A stretch of 64,000 bases of DNA, taken from the NCBI GenBank assembly GCA_977017575.1, contig CDRNVI010000147.1:1-64000 (forward strand), in the 5' to 3' direction. A program made the position numbers and the translations under genes. Positions within the stretch are counted from its first letter, which is position 1; every line of letters begins with the position of its first letter. Positions 1 through 12,772 of the stretch are shown piece by piece. The stretch is from Paramoeba atlantica (Eukaryota; Discosea). Under the pieces are notes generated by a model. That model was not told the origin of the DNA. It ran no database searches and was given only the letters and a program-made list of their open reading frames with translations.

Positions 1-3000
1 AGTGGTCTTAATACAAAAAGTGGTCTTAATACAAAAAGTGGTCTTAATACAAAAAGTGGTCTTAATACAAAAAGTGGTCTTAATACAAAAAGTGGTCTTA
101 ATACAAAAAGTGGTCTTAATACAAAAAGTGGTCTTAATACAAAAAGTGGTCTTAATACAAAAAGTGGTCTTAATACAAAAAGTGGTCTTAATACAAAAAG
201 TGGTCTTAATACAAAAAGTGGTCTTAATACAAAAAGTGGTCTTAATACAAAAAGTGGTCTTAATACAAAAAGTGGTCTTAATACAAAAAGTGGTCTTAAT
301 ACAAAAAGTGGTCTTAATTCAAAAAGTGGTCTTAATACAAAAAGTGGTCTTAATACAAAAAGTGGTCTTAATACAAAAAGTGGTCTTAATACAAAAAGTG
401 GTCTTAATACAAAAAGTGGTCTTAATACAAAAAGTGGTCTTAATACAAAAAGTGGTCTTAATACAAAAAGTGGTCTTAATACAAAAAGTGGTCTTAATAC
501 AAAAAGTGGTCTTAATACAAAAAGTGGTCTTAATACAAAAAGTGGTCTTAATACAAAAAGTGGTCTTAATACAAAAAGTGGTCTTAAAACAAAAAGTGGT
601 CTTAATACAAAAAGTAGTCTTAATACAAAAAGTGGTCTTAATACAAAAAGTGGTCTTAATACAAAAAGTGGTCTTAATACAAAAAGTGGTCTTAATACAA
701 AAAGTGGTATTAATACAAAAAGTGGTCTTAATACAAAAAGTGGTCTTAATACAAAAAGTGGTCTTAATACAAAAAGTGGTCTTAATACAAAAAGTGGTCT
801 TAATACAAAAAGTGGTCTTAATACAAAAAGTGGTCTTAATACAAAAAGTGGTCTTAATACAAAAAGTGGTCTTAATACAAAAAGTGGTCTTAATACAAAA
901 AGTGGTCTTAATACAAAAAGTGGTCTTAATACAAAAAGTGGTCTTAATACAAAAAGTGGTCTTAATACAAAAAGTGGTCTTAATACAAAAAGTGGTCTTA
1001 ATACAAAAAGTGGTCTTAATACAAAAAGTGGTCTTAATACAAAAAGTGGTCTTAATACAAAAAGTGGTCTTAATACAAAAAGTGGTCTTAATACAAAAAG
1101 TGGTCTTAATACAAAAAGTGGTCTTAATACAAAAAGTGGTCTTAATACAAAAAGTGGTCTTAATACAAAAAGTGGTCTTAATACAAAAAGTGGTCTTAAT
1201 ACAAAAAGTGGTCTTAATACAAAAAGTGGTCTTAATACAAAAAGTGGTCTTAATACAAAAAGTGGTCTTAATACAAAAAGTGGTCTTAATACAAAAAGTG
1301 GTCTTAATACAAAAAGTGGTCTTAATACAAAAAGTGGTCTTAATACAAAAAGTGGTCTTAATACAAAAAGTGGTCTTAATACAAAAAGTGGTCTTAATAC
1401 AAAAAGTGGTCTTAATACAAAAAGTGGTCTTAATACAAAAAGTGGTCTTAATACAAAAAGTGGTCTTAATACAAAAAGTGGTCTTAATACAAAAAGTGGT
1501 CTTAATACAAAAAGTGGTCTTAATACAAAAAGTGGTCTTAATACAAAAAGTGGTCTTAATACAAAAAGTGGTCTTAATACAAAAAGTGGTCTTAATACAA
1601 AAAGTGGTCTTAATACAAAAAGTGGTCTTAATACAAAAAGTGGTCTTAATACAAAAAGTGGTCTTAATACAAAAAGTGGTCTTAATACAAAAAGTGGTCT
1701 TAATACAAAAAGTGGTCTTAATACAAAAAGTGGTCTTAATACAAAAAGTGGTCTTAATACAAAAAGTGGTCTTAATACAAAAAGTGGTCTTAATACAAAA
1801 AGTGGTCTTAATACAAAAAGTGGTCTTAATACAAAAAGTGGTCTTAATACAAAAAGTGGTCTTAATACAAAAAGTGGTCTTAATACAAAAAGTGGTCTTA
1901 ATACAAAAAGTGGTCTTAATACAAAAAGTGGTCTTAATACAAAAAGTGGTCTTAATACAAAAAGTGGTCTTAATACAAAAAGTGGTCTTAATACAAAAAG
2001 TGGTCTTAATACAAAAAGTGGTCTTAATACAAAAAGTGGTCTTAATACAAAAAGTGGTCTTAATACAAAAAGTGGTCTTAATACAAAAAGTGGTCTTAAT
2101 ACAAAAAGTGGTCTTAATACAAAAAGTGGTCTTAATACAAAAAGTGGTCTTAATACAAAAAGTGGTCTTAATACAAAAAGTGGTCTTAATACAAAAAGTG
2201 GTCTTAATACAAAAAGTGGTCTTAATACAAAAAGTGGTCTTAATACAAAAAGTGGTCTTAATACAAAAAGTGGTCTTAATACAAAAAGTGGTCTTAATAC
2301 AAAAAGTGGTCTTAATACAAAAAGTGGTCTTAATACAAAAAGTGGTCTTAATACAAAAAGTGGTCTTAATACAAAAAGTGGTCTTAATACAAAAAGTGGT
2401 CTTAATACAAAAAGTGGTCTTAATACAAAAAGTGGTCTTAATACAAAAAGTGGTCTTAATACAAAAAGTGGTCTTAATACAAAAAGTGGTCTTAATACAA
2501 AAAGTGGTCTTAATACAAAAAGTGGTCTTAATACAAAAAGTGGTCTTAATACAAAAAGTGGTCTTAATACAAAAAGTGGTCTTAATACAAAAAGTGGTCT
2601 TAATACAAAAAGTGGTCTTAATACAAAAAGTGGTCTTAATACAAAAAGTGGTCTTAATACAAAAAGTGGTCTTAATACAAAAAGTGGTCTTAATACAAAA
2701 AGTGGTCTTAATACAAAAAGTGGTCTTAATACAAAAAGTGGTCTTAATACAAAAAGTGGTCTTAATACAAAAAGTGGTCTTAATACAAAAAGTGGTCTTA
2801 ATACAAAAAGTGGTCTTAATACAAAAAGTGGTCTTAATACAAAAAGTGGTCTTAATACAAAAAGTGGTCTTAATACAAAAAGTGGTCTTAATACAAAAAG
2901 TGGTCTTAATACAAAAAGTGGTCTTAATACAAAAAGTGGTCTTAATACAAAAAGTGGTCTTAATACAAAAAGTGGTCTTAATACAAAAAGTGGTCTTAAT

Positions 3001-6000
3001 ACAAAAAGTGGTCTTAATACAAAAAGTGGTCTTAATACAAAAAGTGGTCTTAATACAAAAAGTGGTCTTAATACAAAAAGTGGTCTTAATACAAAAAGTG
3101 GTCTTAATACAAAAAGTGGTCTTAATACAAAAAGTGGTCTTAATACAAAAAGTGGTCTTAATACAAAAAGTGGTCTTAATACAAAAAGTGGTCTTAATAC
3201 AAAAAGTGGTCTTAATACAAAAAGTGGTCTTAATACAAAAAGTGGTCTTAATACAAAAAGTGGTCTTAATACAAAAAGTGGTCTTAATACAAAAAGTGGT
3301 CTTAATACAAAAAGTGGTCTTAATACAAAAAGTGGTCTTAATACAAAAAGTGGTCTTAATACAAAAAGTGGTCTTAATACAAAAAGTGGTCTTAATACAA
3401 AAAGTGGTCTTAATACAAAAAGTGGTCTTAATACAAAAAGTGGTCTTAATACAAAAAGTGGTCTTAATACAAAAAGTGGTCTTAATACAAAAAGTGGTCT
3501 TAATACAAAAAGTGGTCTTAATACAAAAAGTGGTCTTAATACAAAAAGTGGTCTTAATACAAAAAGTGGTCTTAATACAAAAAGTGGTCTTAATACAAAA
3601 AGTGGTCTTAATACAAAAAGTGGTCTTAATACAAAAAGTGGTCTTAATACAAAAAGTGGTCTTAATACAAAAAGTGGTCTTAATACAAAAAGTGGTCTTA
3701 ATACAAAAAGTGGTCTTAATACAAAAAGTGGTCTTAATACAAAAAGTGGTCTTAATACAAAAAGTGGTCTTAATACAAAAAGTGGTCTTAATACAAAAAG
3801 TGGTCTTAATACAAAAAGTGGTCTTAATACAAAAAGTGGTCTTAATACAAAAAGTGGTCTTAATACAAAAAGTGGTCTTAATACAAAAAGTGGTCTTAAT
3901 ACAAAAAGTGGTCTTAATACAAAAAGTGGTCTTAATACAAAAAGTGGTCTTAATACAAAAAGTGGTCTTAATACAAAAAGTGGTCTTAATACAAAAAGTG
4001 GTCTTAATACAAAAAGTGGTCTTAATACAAAAAGTGGTCTTAATACAAAAAGTGGTCTTAATACAAAAAGTGGTCTTAATACAAAAAGTGGTCTTAATAC
4101 AAAAAGTGGTCTTAATACAAAAAGTGGTCTTAATACAAAAAGTGGTCTTAATACAAAAAGTGGTCTTAATACAAAAAGTGGTCTTAATACAAAAAGTGGT
4201 CTTAATACAAAAAGTGGTCTTAATACAAAAAGTGGTCTTAATACAAAAAGTGGTCTTAATACAAAAAGTGGTCTTAATACAAAAAGTGGTCTTAATACAA
4301 AAAGTGGTCTTAATACAAAAAGTGGTCTTAATACAAAAAGTGGTCTTAATACAAAAAGTGGTCTTAATACAAAAAGTGGTCTTAATACAAAAAGTGGTCT
4401 TAATACAAAAAGTGGTCTTAATACAAAAAGTGGTCTTAATACAAAAAGTGGTCTTAATACAAAAAGTGGTCTTAATACAAAAAGTGGTCTTAATACAAAA
4501 AGTGGTCTTAATACAAAAAGTGGTCTTAATACAAAAAGTGGTCTTAATACAAAAAGTGGTCTTAATACAAAAAGTGGTCTTAATACAAAAAGTGGTCTTA
4601 ATACAAAAAGTGGTCTTAATACAAAAAGTGGTCTTAATACAAAAAGTGGTCTTAATACAAAAAGTGGTCTTAATACAAAAAGTGGTCTTAATACAAAAAG
4701 TGGTCTTAATACAAAAAGTGGTCTTAATACAAAAAGTGGTCTTAATACAAAAAGTGGTCTTAATACAAAAAGTGGTCTTAATACAAAAAGTGGTCTTAAT
4801 ACAAAAAGTGGTCTTAATACAAAAAGTGGTCTTAATACAAAAAGTGGTCTTAATACAAAAAGTGGTCTTAATACAAAAAGTGGTCTTAATACAAAAAGTG
4901 GTCTTAATACAAAAAGTGGTCTTAATACAAAAAGTGGTCTTAATACAAAAAGTGGTCTTAATACAAAAAGTGGTCTTAATACAAAAAGTGGTCTTAATAC
5001 AAAAAGTGGTCTTAATACAAAAAGTGGTCTTAATACAAAAAGTGGTCTTAATACAAAAAGTGGTCTTAATACAAAAAGTGGTCTTAATACAAAAAGTGGT
5101 CTTAATACAAAAAGTGGTCTTAATACAAAAAGTGGTCTTAATACAAAAAGTGGTCTTAATACAAAAAGTGGTCTTAATACAAAAAGTGGTCTTAATACAA
5201 AAAGTGGTCTTAATACAAAAAGTGGTCTTAATACAAAAAGTGGTCTTAATACAAAAAGTGGTCTTAATACAAAAAGTGGTCTTAATACAAAAAGTGGTCT
5301 TAATACAAAAAGTGGTCTTAATACAAAAAGTGGTCTTAATACAAAAAGTGGTCTTAATACAAAAAGTGGTCTTAATACAAAAAGTGGTCTTAATACAAAA
5401 AGTGGTCTTAATACAAAAAGTGGTCTTAATACAAAAAGTGGTCTTAATACAAAAAGTGGTCTTAATACAAAAAGTGGTCTTAATACAAAAAGTGGTCTTA
5501 ATACAAAAAGTGGTCTTAATACAAAAAGTGGTCTTAATACAAAAAGTGGTCTTAATACAAAAAGTGGTCTTAATACAAAAAGTGGTCTTAATACAAAAAG
5601 TGGTCTTAATACAAAAAGTGGTCTTAATACAAAAAGTGGTCTTAATACAAAAAGTGGTCTTAATACAAAAAGTGGTCTTAATACAAAAAGTGGTCTTAAT
5701 ACAAAAAGTGGTCTTAATACAAAAAGTGGTCTTAATACAAAAAGTGGTCTTAATACAAAAAGTGGTCTTAATACAAAAAGTGGTCTTAATACAAAAAGTG
5801 GTCTTAATACAAAAAGTGGTCTTAATACAAAAAGTGGTCTTAATACAAAAAGTGGTCTTAATACAAAAAGTGGTCTTAATACAAAAAGTGGTCTTAATAC
5901 AAAAAGTGGTCTTAATACAAAAAGTGGTCTTAATACAAAAAGTGGTCTTAATACAAAAAGTGGTCTTAATACAAAAAGTGGTCTTAATACAAAAAGTGGT

Positions 6001-9000
6001 CTTAATACAAAAAGTGGTCTTAATACAAAAAGTGGTCTTAATACAAAAAGTGGTCTTAATACAAAAAGTGGTCTTAATACAAAAAGTGGTCTTAATACAA
6101 AAAGTGGTCTTAATACAAAAAGTGGTCTTAATACAAAAAGTGGTCTTAATACAAAAAGTGGTCTTAATACAAAAAGTGGTCTTAATACAAAAAGTGGTCT
6201 TAATACAAAAAGTGGTCTTAATACAAAAAGTGGTCTTAATACAAAAAGTGGTCTTAATACAAAAAGTGGTCTTAATACAAAAAGTGGTCTTAATACAAAA
6301 AGTGGTCTTAATACAAAAAGTGGTCTTAATACAAAAAGTGGTCTTAATACAAAAAGTGGTCTTAATACAAAAAGTGGTCTTAATACAAAAAGTGGTCTTA
6401 ATACAAAAAGTGGTCTTAATACAAAAAGTGGTCTTAATACAAAAAGTGGTCTTAATACAAAAAGTGGTCTTAATACAAAAAGTGGTCTTAATACAAAAAG
6501 TGGTCTTAATACAAAAAGTGGTCTTAATACAAAAAGTGGTCTTAATACAAAAAGTGGTCTTAATACAAAAAGTGGTCTTAATACAAAAAGTGGTCTTAAT
6601 ACAAAAAGTGGTCTTAATACAAAAAGTGGTCTTAATACAAAAAGTGGTCTTAATACAAAAAGTGGTCTTAATACAAAAAGTGGTCTTAATACAAAAAGTG
6701 GTCTTAATACAAAAAGTGGTCTTAATACAAAAAGTGGTCTTAATACAAAAAGTGGTCTTAATACAAAAAGTGGTCTTAATACAAAAAGTGGTCTTAATAC
6801 AAAAAGTGGTCTTAATACAAAAAGTGGTCTTAATACAAAAAGTGGTCTTAATACAAAAAGTGGTCTTAATACAAAAAGTGGTCTTAATACAAAAAGTGGT
6901 CTTAATACAAAAAGTGGTCTTAATACAAAAAGTGGTCTTAATACAAAAAGTGGTCTTAATACAAAAAGTGGTCTTAATACAAAAAGTGGTCTTAATACAA
7001 AAAGTGGTCTTAATACAAAAAGTGGTCTTAATACAAAAAGTGGTCTTAATACAAAAAGTGGTCTTAATACAAAAAGTGGTCTTAATACAAAAAGTGGTCT
7101 TAATACAAAAAGTGGTCTTAATACAAAAAGTGGTCTTAATACAAAAAGTGGTCTTAATACAAAAAGTGGTCTTAATACAAAAAGTGGTCTTAATACAAAA
7201 AGTGGTCTTAATACAAAAAGTGGTCTTAATACAAAAAGTGGTCTTAATACAAAAAGTGGTCTTAATACAAAAAGTGGTCTTAATACAAAAAGTGGTCTTA
7301 ATACAAAAAGTGGTCTTAATACAAAAAGTGGTCTTAATACAAAAAGTGGTCTTAATACAAAAAGTGGTCTTAATACAAAAAGTGGTCTTAATACAAAAAG
7401 TGGTCTTAATACAAAAAGTGGTCTTAATACAAAAAGTGGTCTTAATACAAAAAGTGGTCTTAATACAAAAAGTGGTCTTAATACAAAAAGTGGTCTTAAT
7501 ACAAAAAGTGGTCTTAATACAAAAAGTGGTCTTAATACAAAAAGTGGTCTTAATACAAAAAGTGGTCTTAATACAAAAAGTGGTCTTAATACAAAAAGTG
7601 GTCTTAATACAAAAAGTGGTCTTAATACAAAAAGTGGTCTTAATACAAAAAGTGGTCTTAATACAAAAAGTGGTCTTAATACAAAAAGTGGTCTTAATAC
7701 AAAAAGTGGTCTTAATACAAAAAGTGGTCTTAATACAAAAAGTGGTCTTAATACAAAAAGTGGTCTTAATACAAAAAGTGGTCTTAATACAAAAAGTGGT
7801 CTTAATACAAAAAGTGGTCTTAATACAAAAAGTGGTCTTAATACAAAAAGTGGTCTTAATACAAAAAGTGGTCTTAATACAAAAAGTGGTCTTAATACAA
7901 AAAGTGGTCTTAATACAAAAAGTGGTCTTAATACAAAAAGTGGTCTTAATACAAAAAGTGGTCTTAATACAAAAAGTGGTCTTAATACAAAAAGTGGTCT
8001 TAATACAAAAAGTGGTCTTAATACAAAAAGTGGTCTTAATACAAAAAGTGGTCTTAATACAAAAAGTGGTCTTAATACAAAAAGTGGTCTTAATACAAAA
8101 AGTGGTCTTAATACAAAAAGTGGTCTTAATACAAAAAGTGGTCTTAATACAAAAAGTGGTCTTAATACAAAAAGTGGTCTTAATACAAAAAGTGGTCTTA
8201 ATACAAAAAGTGGTCTTAATACAAAAAGTGGTCTTAATACAAAAAGTGGTCTTAATACAAAAAGTGGTCTTAATACAAAAAGTGGTCTTAATACAAAAAG
8301 TGGTCTTAATACAAAAAGTGGTCTTAATACAAAAAGTGGTCTTAATACAAAAAGTGGTCTTAATACAAAAAGTGGTCTTAATACAAAAAGTGGTCTTAAT
8401 ACAAAAAGTGGTCTTAATACAAAAAGTGGTCTTAATACAAAAAGTGGTCTTAATACAAAAAGTGGTCTTAATACAAAAAGTGGTCTTAATACAAAAAGTG
8501 GTCTTAATACAAAAAGTGGTCTTAATACAAAAAGTGGTCTTAATACAAAAAGTGGTCTTAATACAAAAAGTGGTCTTAATACAAAAAGTGGTCTTAATAC
8601 AAAAAGTGGTCTTAATACAAAAAGTGGTCTTAATACAAAAAGTGGTCTTAATACAAAAAGTGGTCTTAATACAAAAAGTGGTCTTAATACAAAAAGTGGT
8701 CTTAATACAAAAAGTGGTCTTAATACAAAAAGTGGTCTTAATACAAAAAGTGGTCTTAATACAAAAAGTGGTCTTAATACAAAAAGTGGTCTTAATACAA
8801 AAAGTGGTCTTAATACAAAAAGTGGTCTTAATACAAAAAGTGGTCTTAATACAAAAAGTGGTCTTAATACAAAAAGTGGTCTTAATACAAAAAGTGGTCT
8901 TAATACAAAAAGTGGTCTTAATACAAAAAGTGGTCTTAATACAAAAAGTGGTCTTAATACAAAAAGTGGTCTTAATACAAAAAGTGGTCTTAATACAAAA

Positions 9001-11853
9001 AGTGGTCTTAATACAAAAAGTGGTCTTAATACAAAAAGTGGTCTTAATACAAAAAGTGGTCTTAATACAAAAAGTGGTCTTAATACAAAAAGTGGTCTTA
9101 ATACAAAAAGTGGTCTTAATACAAAAAGTGGTCTTAATACAAAAAGTGGTCTTAATACAAAAAGTGGTCTTAATACAAAAAGTGGTCTTAATACAAAAAG
9201 TGGTCTTAATACAAAAAGTGGTCTTAATACAAAAAGTGGTCTTAATACAAAAAGTGGTCTTAATACAAAAAGTGGTCTTAATACAAAAAGTGGTCTTAAT
9301 ACAAAAAGTGGTCTTAATACAAAAAGTGGTCTTAATACAAAAAGTGGTCTTAATACAAAAAGTGGTCTTAATACAAAAAGTGGTCTTAATACAAAAAGTG
9401 GTCTTAATACAAAAAGTGGTCTTAATACAAAAAGTGGTCTTAATACAAAAAGTGGTCTTAATACAAAAAGTGGTCTTAATACAAAAAGTGGTCTTAATAC
9501 AAAAAGTGGTCTTAATACAAAAAGTGGTCTTAATACAAAAAGTGGTCTTAATACAAAAAGTGGTCTTAATACAAAAAGTGGTCTTAATACAAAAAGTGGT
9601 CTTAATACAAAAAGTGGTCTTAATACAAAAAGTGGTCTTAATACAAAAAGTGGTCTTAATACAAAAAGTGGTCTTAATACAAAAAGTGGTCTTAATACAA
9701 AAAGTGGTCTTAATACAAAAAGTGGTCTTAATACAAAAAGTGGTCTTAATACAAAAAGTGGTCTTAATACAAAAAGTGGTCTTAATACAAAAAGTGGTCT
9801 TAATACAAAAAGTGGTCTTAATACAAAAAGTGGTCTTAATACAAAAAGTGGTCTTAATACAAAAAGTGGTCTTAATACAAAAAGTGGTCTTAATACAAAA
9901 AGTGGTCTTAATACAAAAAGTGGTCTTAATACAAAAAGTGGTCTTAATACAAAAAGTGGTCTTAATACAAAAAGTGGTCTTAATACAAAAAGTGGTCTTA
10001 ATACAAAAAGTGGTCTTAATACAAAAAGTGGTCTTAATACAAAAAGTGGTCTTAATACAAAAAGTGGTCTTAATACAAAAAGTGGTCTTAATACAAAAAG
10101 TGGTCTTAATACAAAAAGTGGTCTTAATACAAAAAGTGGTCTTAATACAAAAAGTGGTCTTAATACAAAAAGTGGTCTTAATACAAAAAGTGGTCTTAAT
10201 ACAAAAAGTGGTCTTAATACAAAAAGTGGTCTTAATACAAAAAGTGGTCTTAATACAAAAAGTGGTCTTAATACAAAAAGTGGTCTTAATACAAAAAGTG
10301 GTCTTAATACAAAAAGTGGTCTTAATACAAAAAGTGGTCTTAATACAAAAAGTGGTCTTAATACAAAAAGTGGTCTTAATACAAAAAGTGGTCTTAATAC
10401 AAAAAGTGGTCTTAATACAAAAAGTGGTCTTAATACAAAAAGTGGTCTTAATACAAAAAGTGGTCTTAATACAAAAAGTGGTCTTAATACAAAAAGTGGT
10501 CTTAATACAAAAAGTGGTCTTAATACAAAAAGTGGTCTTAATACAAAAAGTGGTCTTAATACAAAAAGTGGTCTTAATACAAAAAGTGGTCTTAATACAA
10601 AAAGTGGTCTTAATACAAAAAGTGGTCTTAATACAAAAAGTGGTCTTAATACAAAAAGTGGTCTTAATACAAAAAGTGGTCTTAATACAAAAAGTGGTCT
10701 TAATACAAAAAGTGGTCTTAATACAAAAAGTGGTCTTAATACAAAAAGTGGTCTTAATACAAAAAGTGGTCTTAATACAAAAAGTGGTCTTAATACAAAA
10801 AGTGGTCTTAATACAAAAAGTGGTCTTAATACAAAAAGTGGTCTTAATACAAAAAGTGGTCTTAATACAAAAAGTGGTCTTAATACAAAAAGTGGTCTTA
10901 ATACAAAAAGTGGTCTTAATACAAAAAGTGGTCTTAATACAAAAAGTGGTCTTAATACAAAAAGTGGTCTTAATACAAAAAGTGGTCTTAATACAAAAAG
11001 TGGTCTTAATACAAAAAGTGGTCTTAATACAAAAAGTGGTCTTAATACAAAAAGTGGTCTTAATACAAAAAGTGGTCTTAATACAAAAAGTGGTCTTAAT
11101 ACAAAAAGTGGTCTTAATACAAAAAGTGGTCTTAATACAAAAAGTGGTCTTAATACAAAAAGTGGTCTTAATACAAAAAGTGGTCTTAATACAAAAAGTG
11201 GTCTTAATACAAAAAGTGGTCTTAATACAAAAAGTGGTCTTAATACAAAAAGTGGTCTTAATACAAAAAGTGGTCTTAATACAAAAAGTGGTCTTAATAC
11301 AAAAAGTGGTCTTAATACAAAAAGTGGTCTTAATACAAAAAGTGGTCTTAATACAAAAAGTGGTCTTAATACAAAAAGTGGTCTTAATACAAAAAGTGGT
11401 CTTAATACAAAAAGTGGTCTTAATACAAAAAGTGGTCTTAATACAAAAAGTGGTCTTAATACAAAAAGTGGTCTTAATACAAAAAGTGGTCTTAATACAA
11501 AAAGTGGTCTTAATACAAAAAGTGGTCTTAATACAAAAAGTGGTCTTAATACAAAAAGTGGTCTTAATACAAAAAGTGGTCTTAATACAAAAAGTGGTCT
11601 TAATACAAAAAGTGGTCTTAATACAAAAAGTGGTCTTAATACAAAAAGTGGTCTTAATACAAAAAGTGGTCTTAATACAAAAAGTGGTCTTAATACAAAA
11701 AGTGGTCTTAATACAAAAAGTGGTCTTAATACAAAAAGTGGTCTTAATACAAAAAGTGGTCTTAATACAAAAAGTGGTCTTAATACAAAAAGTGGTCTTA
11801 ATACAAAAAGTGGTCTTAATACAAAAAGTGGTCTTAATACAAAAAGTGGTCTT
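1..11853. repeat. 18-bp satellite array 1
   Basis: Tandem array of the 18-bp monomer AGTGGTCTTAATACAAAA, about 658 copies, entering from the left edge of the window. I see four single-base variants, all in the first 710 bases (319, 588, 616, 709), and none in the following 11 kb, so the array is almost perfectly homogenised. Because 18 is a multiple of three, two forward and two reverse frames have no stop, which creates huge artificial ORFs. It ends in phase at GTGGTCTT (11846-11853), where the 1,299-bp inverted-repeat element begins. Confidence 0.98.
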
Positions 11854-11962
11854 GGCTCCACGGGCACTTCAGTGAGTTTTTGAGACACTTCGATGATTTC
11901 TCATCGAAGTGCCTACGTGTCACAGGGTGACTCATCGAAACGTCAATCTTCTCATCGAAGGT
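11854..11962 (+). repeat. Left terminal inverted repeat, TIR element copy 1
   Basis: Imperfect inverted partner of 13056-13152. It is built from TCATCGAA-type subrepeats (about four counting both orientations) and contains a perfect hairpin at 11886-11911: an 11-bp stem CACTTCGATGA/TCATCGAAGTG with a TTTC loop. Confidence 0.75.
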
Positions 11963-12087
11963 GATTTTAATTGCTTTGGCAAGAAAAAAATCGAGAACAT
12001 GAAAATAAGAAAGCGGCGACACTGAGAATCTGTGTCTGCCACTTCCGCAGGTTTGTGTATTTGTTTTCCTATACTATGACACCTAGT

Positions 12088-12363
12088 TTACGTGTCTGGA
12101 GGCAAGGCCCAACTTTGAGCGAAGCCCACTTCTGGAGGCAAAAGCCCCCGTTTGCGAGCAAGGCCCAACTGTGAGCGTAGCCCTGGGACAAAATTATATT
12201 TTTTGGCGACCCGCGCGCTCCATGCGGAGGTGGTGGATATTGGCACGGCGGGCGGAGGAGGAGTTGGCATCACGGCCTTCTTTTTCCGGCGGGCAGGAGG
12301 GAGCGGCAAATTCTCAGGAGCCACTCCTGATTCTTTTGCTTTGGAGCGTGTGAACACTCCCAT
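12088..12363 (-). CDS. SL-headed ORF fragment of unknown function, copy 1
   Basis: A 91-codon ATG ORF on the minus strand. Its ATG lies 24 bases downstream of the last base of a full 39-base spliced-leader copy (12387-12425, minus strand), with a short T-rich leader between, exactly as in a mature trans-spliced mRNA. The protein begins MGVFTRSKAKESG and is rich in Pro, Arg and Lys, with a proline run (TPPPPAVP). I recognise no domain. The last third overlaps a local ~57-bp duplication containing GGCCCAACT, so the C-terminus is probably not native. Most likely it is the 5' end of a retrocopied transcript, from a host gene or a retroelement ORF1, captured inside the TIR element. It is duplicated at 16257-16532. 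Confidence 0.45.
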   Translation of the reverse strand: MGVFTRSKAKESGVAPENLPLPPARRKKKAVMPTPPPPAVPISTTSAWSARVAKKYNFVPGLRSQLGLARKRGLLPPEVGFAQSWALPPDT

Positions 12364-12386
12364 GAAAGGTAAAAAAAGTAAATAAT

Positions 12387-12425
12387 CAACAAGGTGCAGA
12401 AACTGTATCTTTATCGTTAAAGATT
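12387..12425 (-). other. Full-length spliced-leader-like 39-mer (retrocopied)
   Basis: On the minus strand this 39-base sequence matches 21069-21107 except for one base (CTGCACC instead of CTGTACC). The 3' half CAGTTTCTGCACCTTGTTG resembles kinetoplastid SL ends; the 5' part can fold as ATCTTT/AAAGAT. It is followed by ATTATTTAC rather than a GT splice donor, so it looks like the 5' end of a reverse-transcribed mature mRNA, not an SL RNA gene. Confidence 0.75.
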
Positions 12426-12451
12426 ATTGTACGTGTGCTTCTCTCTAGATT

Positions 12452-12654
12452 CGTGGGAAGCAATTTGCGAAGCCCAACTACCTTGATAACAAATTTTAGT
12501 ACCCATTTTGGCCGCGCGGGGGCCCCCGCGTGAGCGGGGGTGCGCGCGGCCGCGAAACGGCGAGGGCCCGCGTGAGCGGGCCTGAGCCGTACCCCGCGTA
12601 GGATTCCCCTGTGCGTCGTTAGTGGGAAGCAATTTGCGAAGCTCACTGAATTTC
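12452..12654. repeat. GC-rich structured repeat, copy 1
   Basis: About 200 bp bounded by direct copies of GTGGGAAGCAATTTGCGAAG (12453-12472 and 12631-12650). The core holds two hairpins with the same GTGA loop: CCCCCGC-GTGA-GCGGGGG and GGCCCGC-GTGA-GCGGGCC. On the plus strand GTGA is a GNRA-type tetraloop, which suggests selection as RNA. Further copies lie at 16621-16823 and about 62369-62570, the last outside any TIR element, so this is an independent repeat family. Confidence 0.75.
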
Positions 12655-12772
12655 GTAGTTTTCGCTACGCAGGCGTTGTCAACGTATATCTTCTTATAAT
12701 TTATTCTTAAAAAAAGGGTCCGTTGATTTCTAATGCATTTTTTTACTCCATATTTTCAGCGTTCTGATATCT

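Noticed and set aside
2-11875. A 3,957-codon open frame (VLIQKV repeat), and similar 986-997 codon frames on both strands at 13064-16057
   Set aside because: They are a by-product of an 18-bp satellite being six codons long without a stop; no start context, no composition of a real protein, and equally long frames exist on both strands.
12387-12425. SL RNA gene
   Set aside because: The 39-mer is followed by ATTATTTAC, not a GT donor, and by a leader plus ORF. All full copies here look retrocopied, so no SL RNA gene is present in the window.
12386-12646. Minus-strand frames of 71-86 codons across the GC-rich hairpin repeat (also at 16555-16815 and 62208-62549)
   Set aside because: Arg/Pro/Ala-rich translations of a hairpin-dense noncoding repeat; open only because of high GC.
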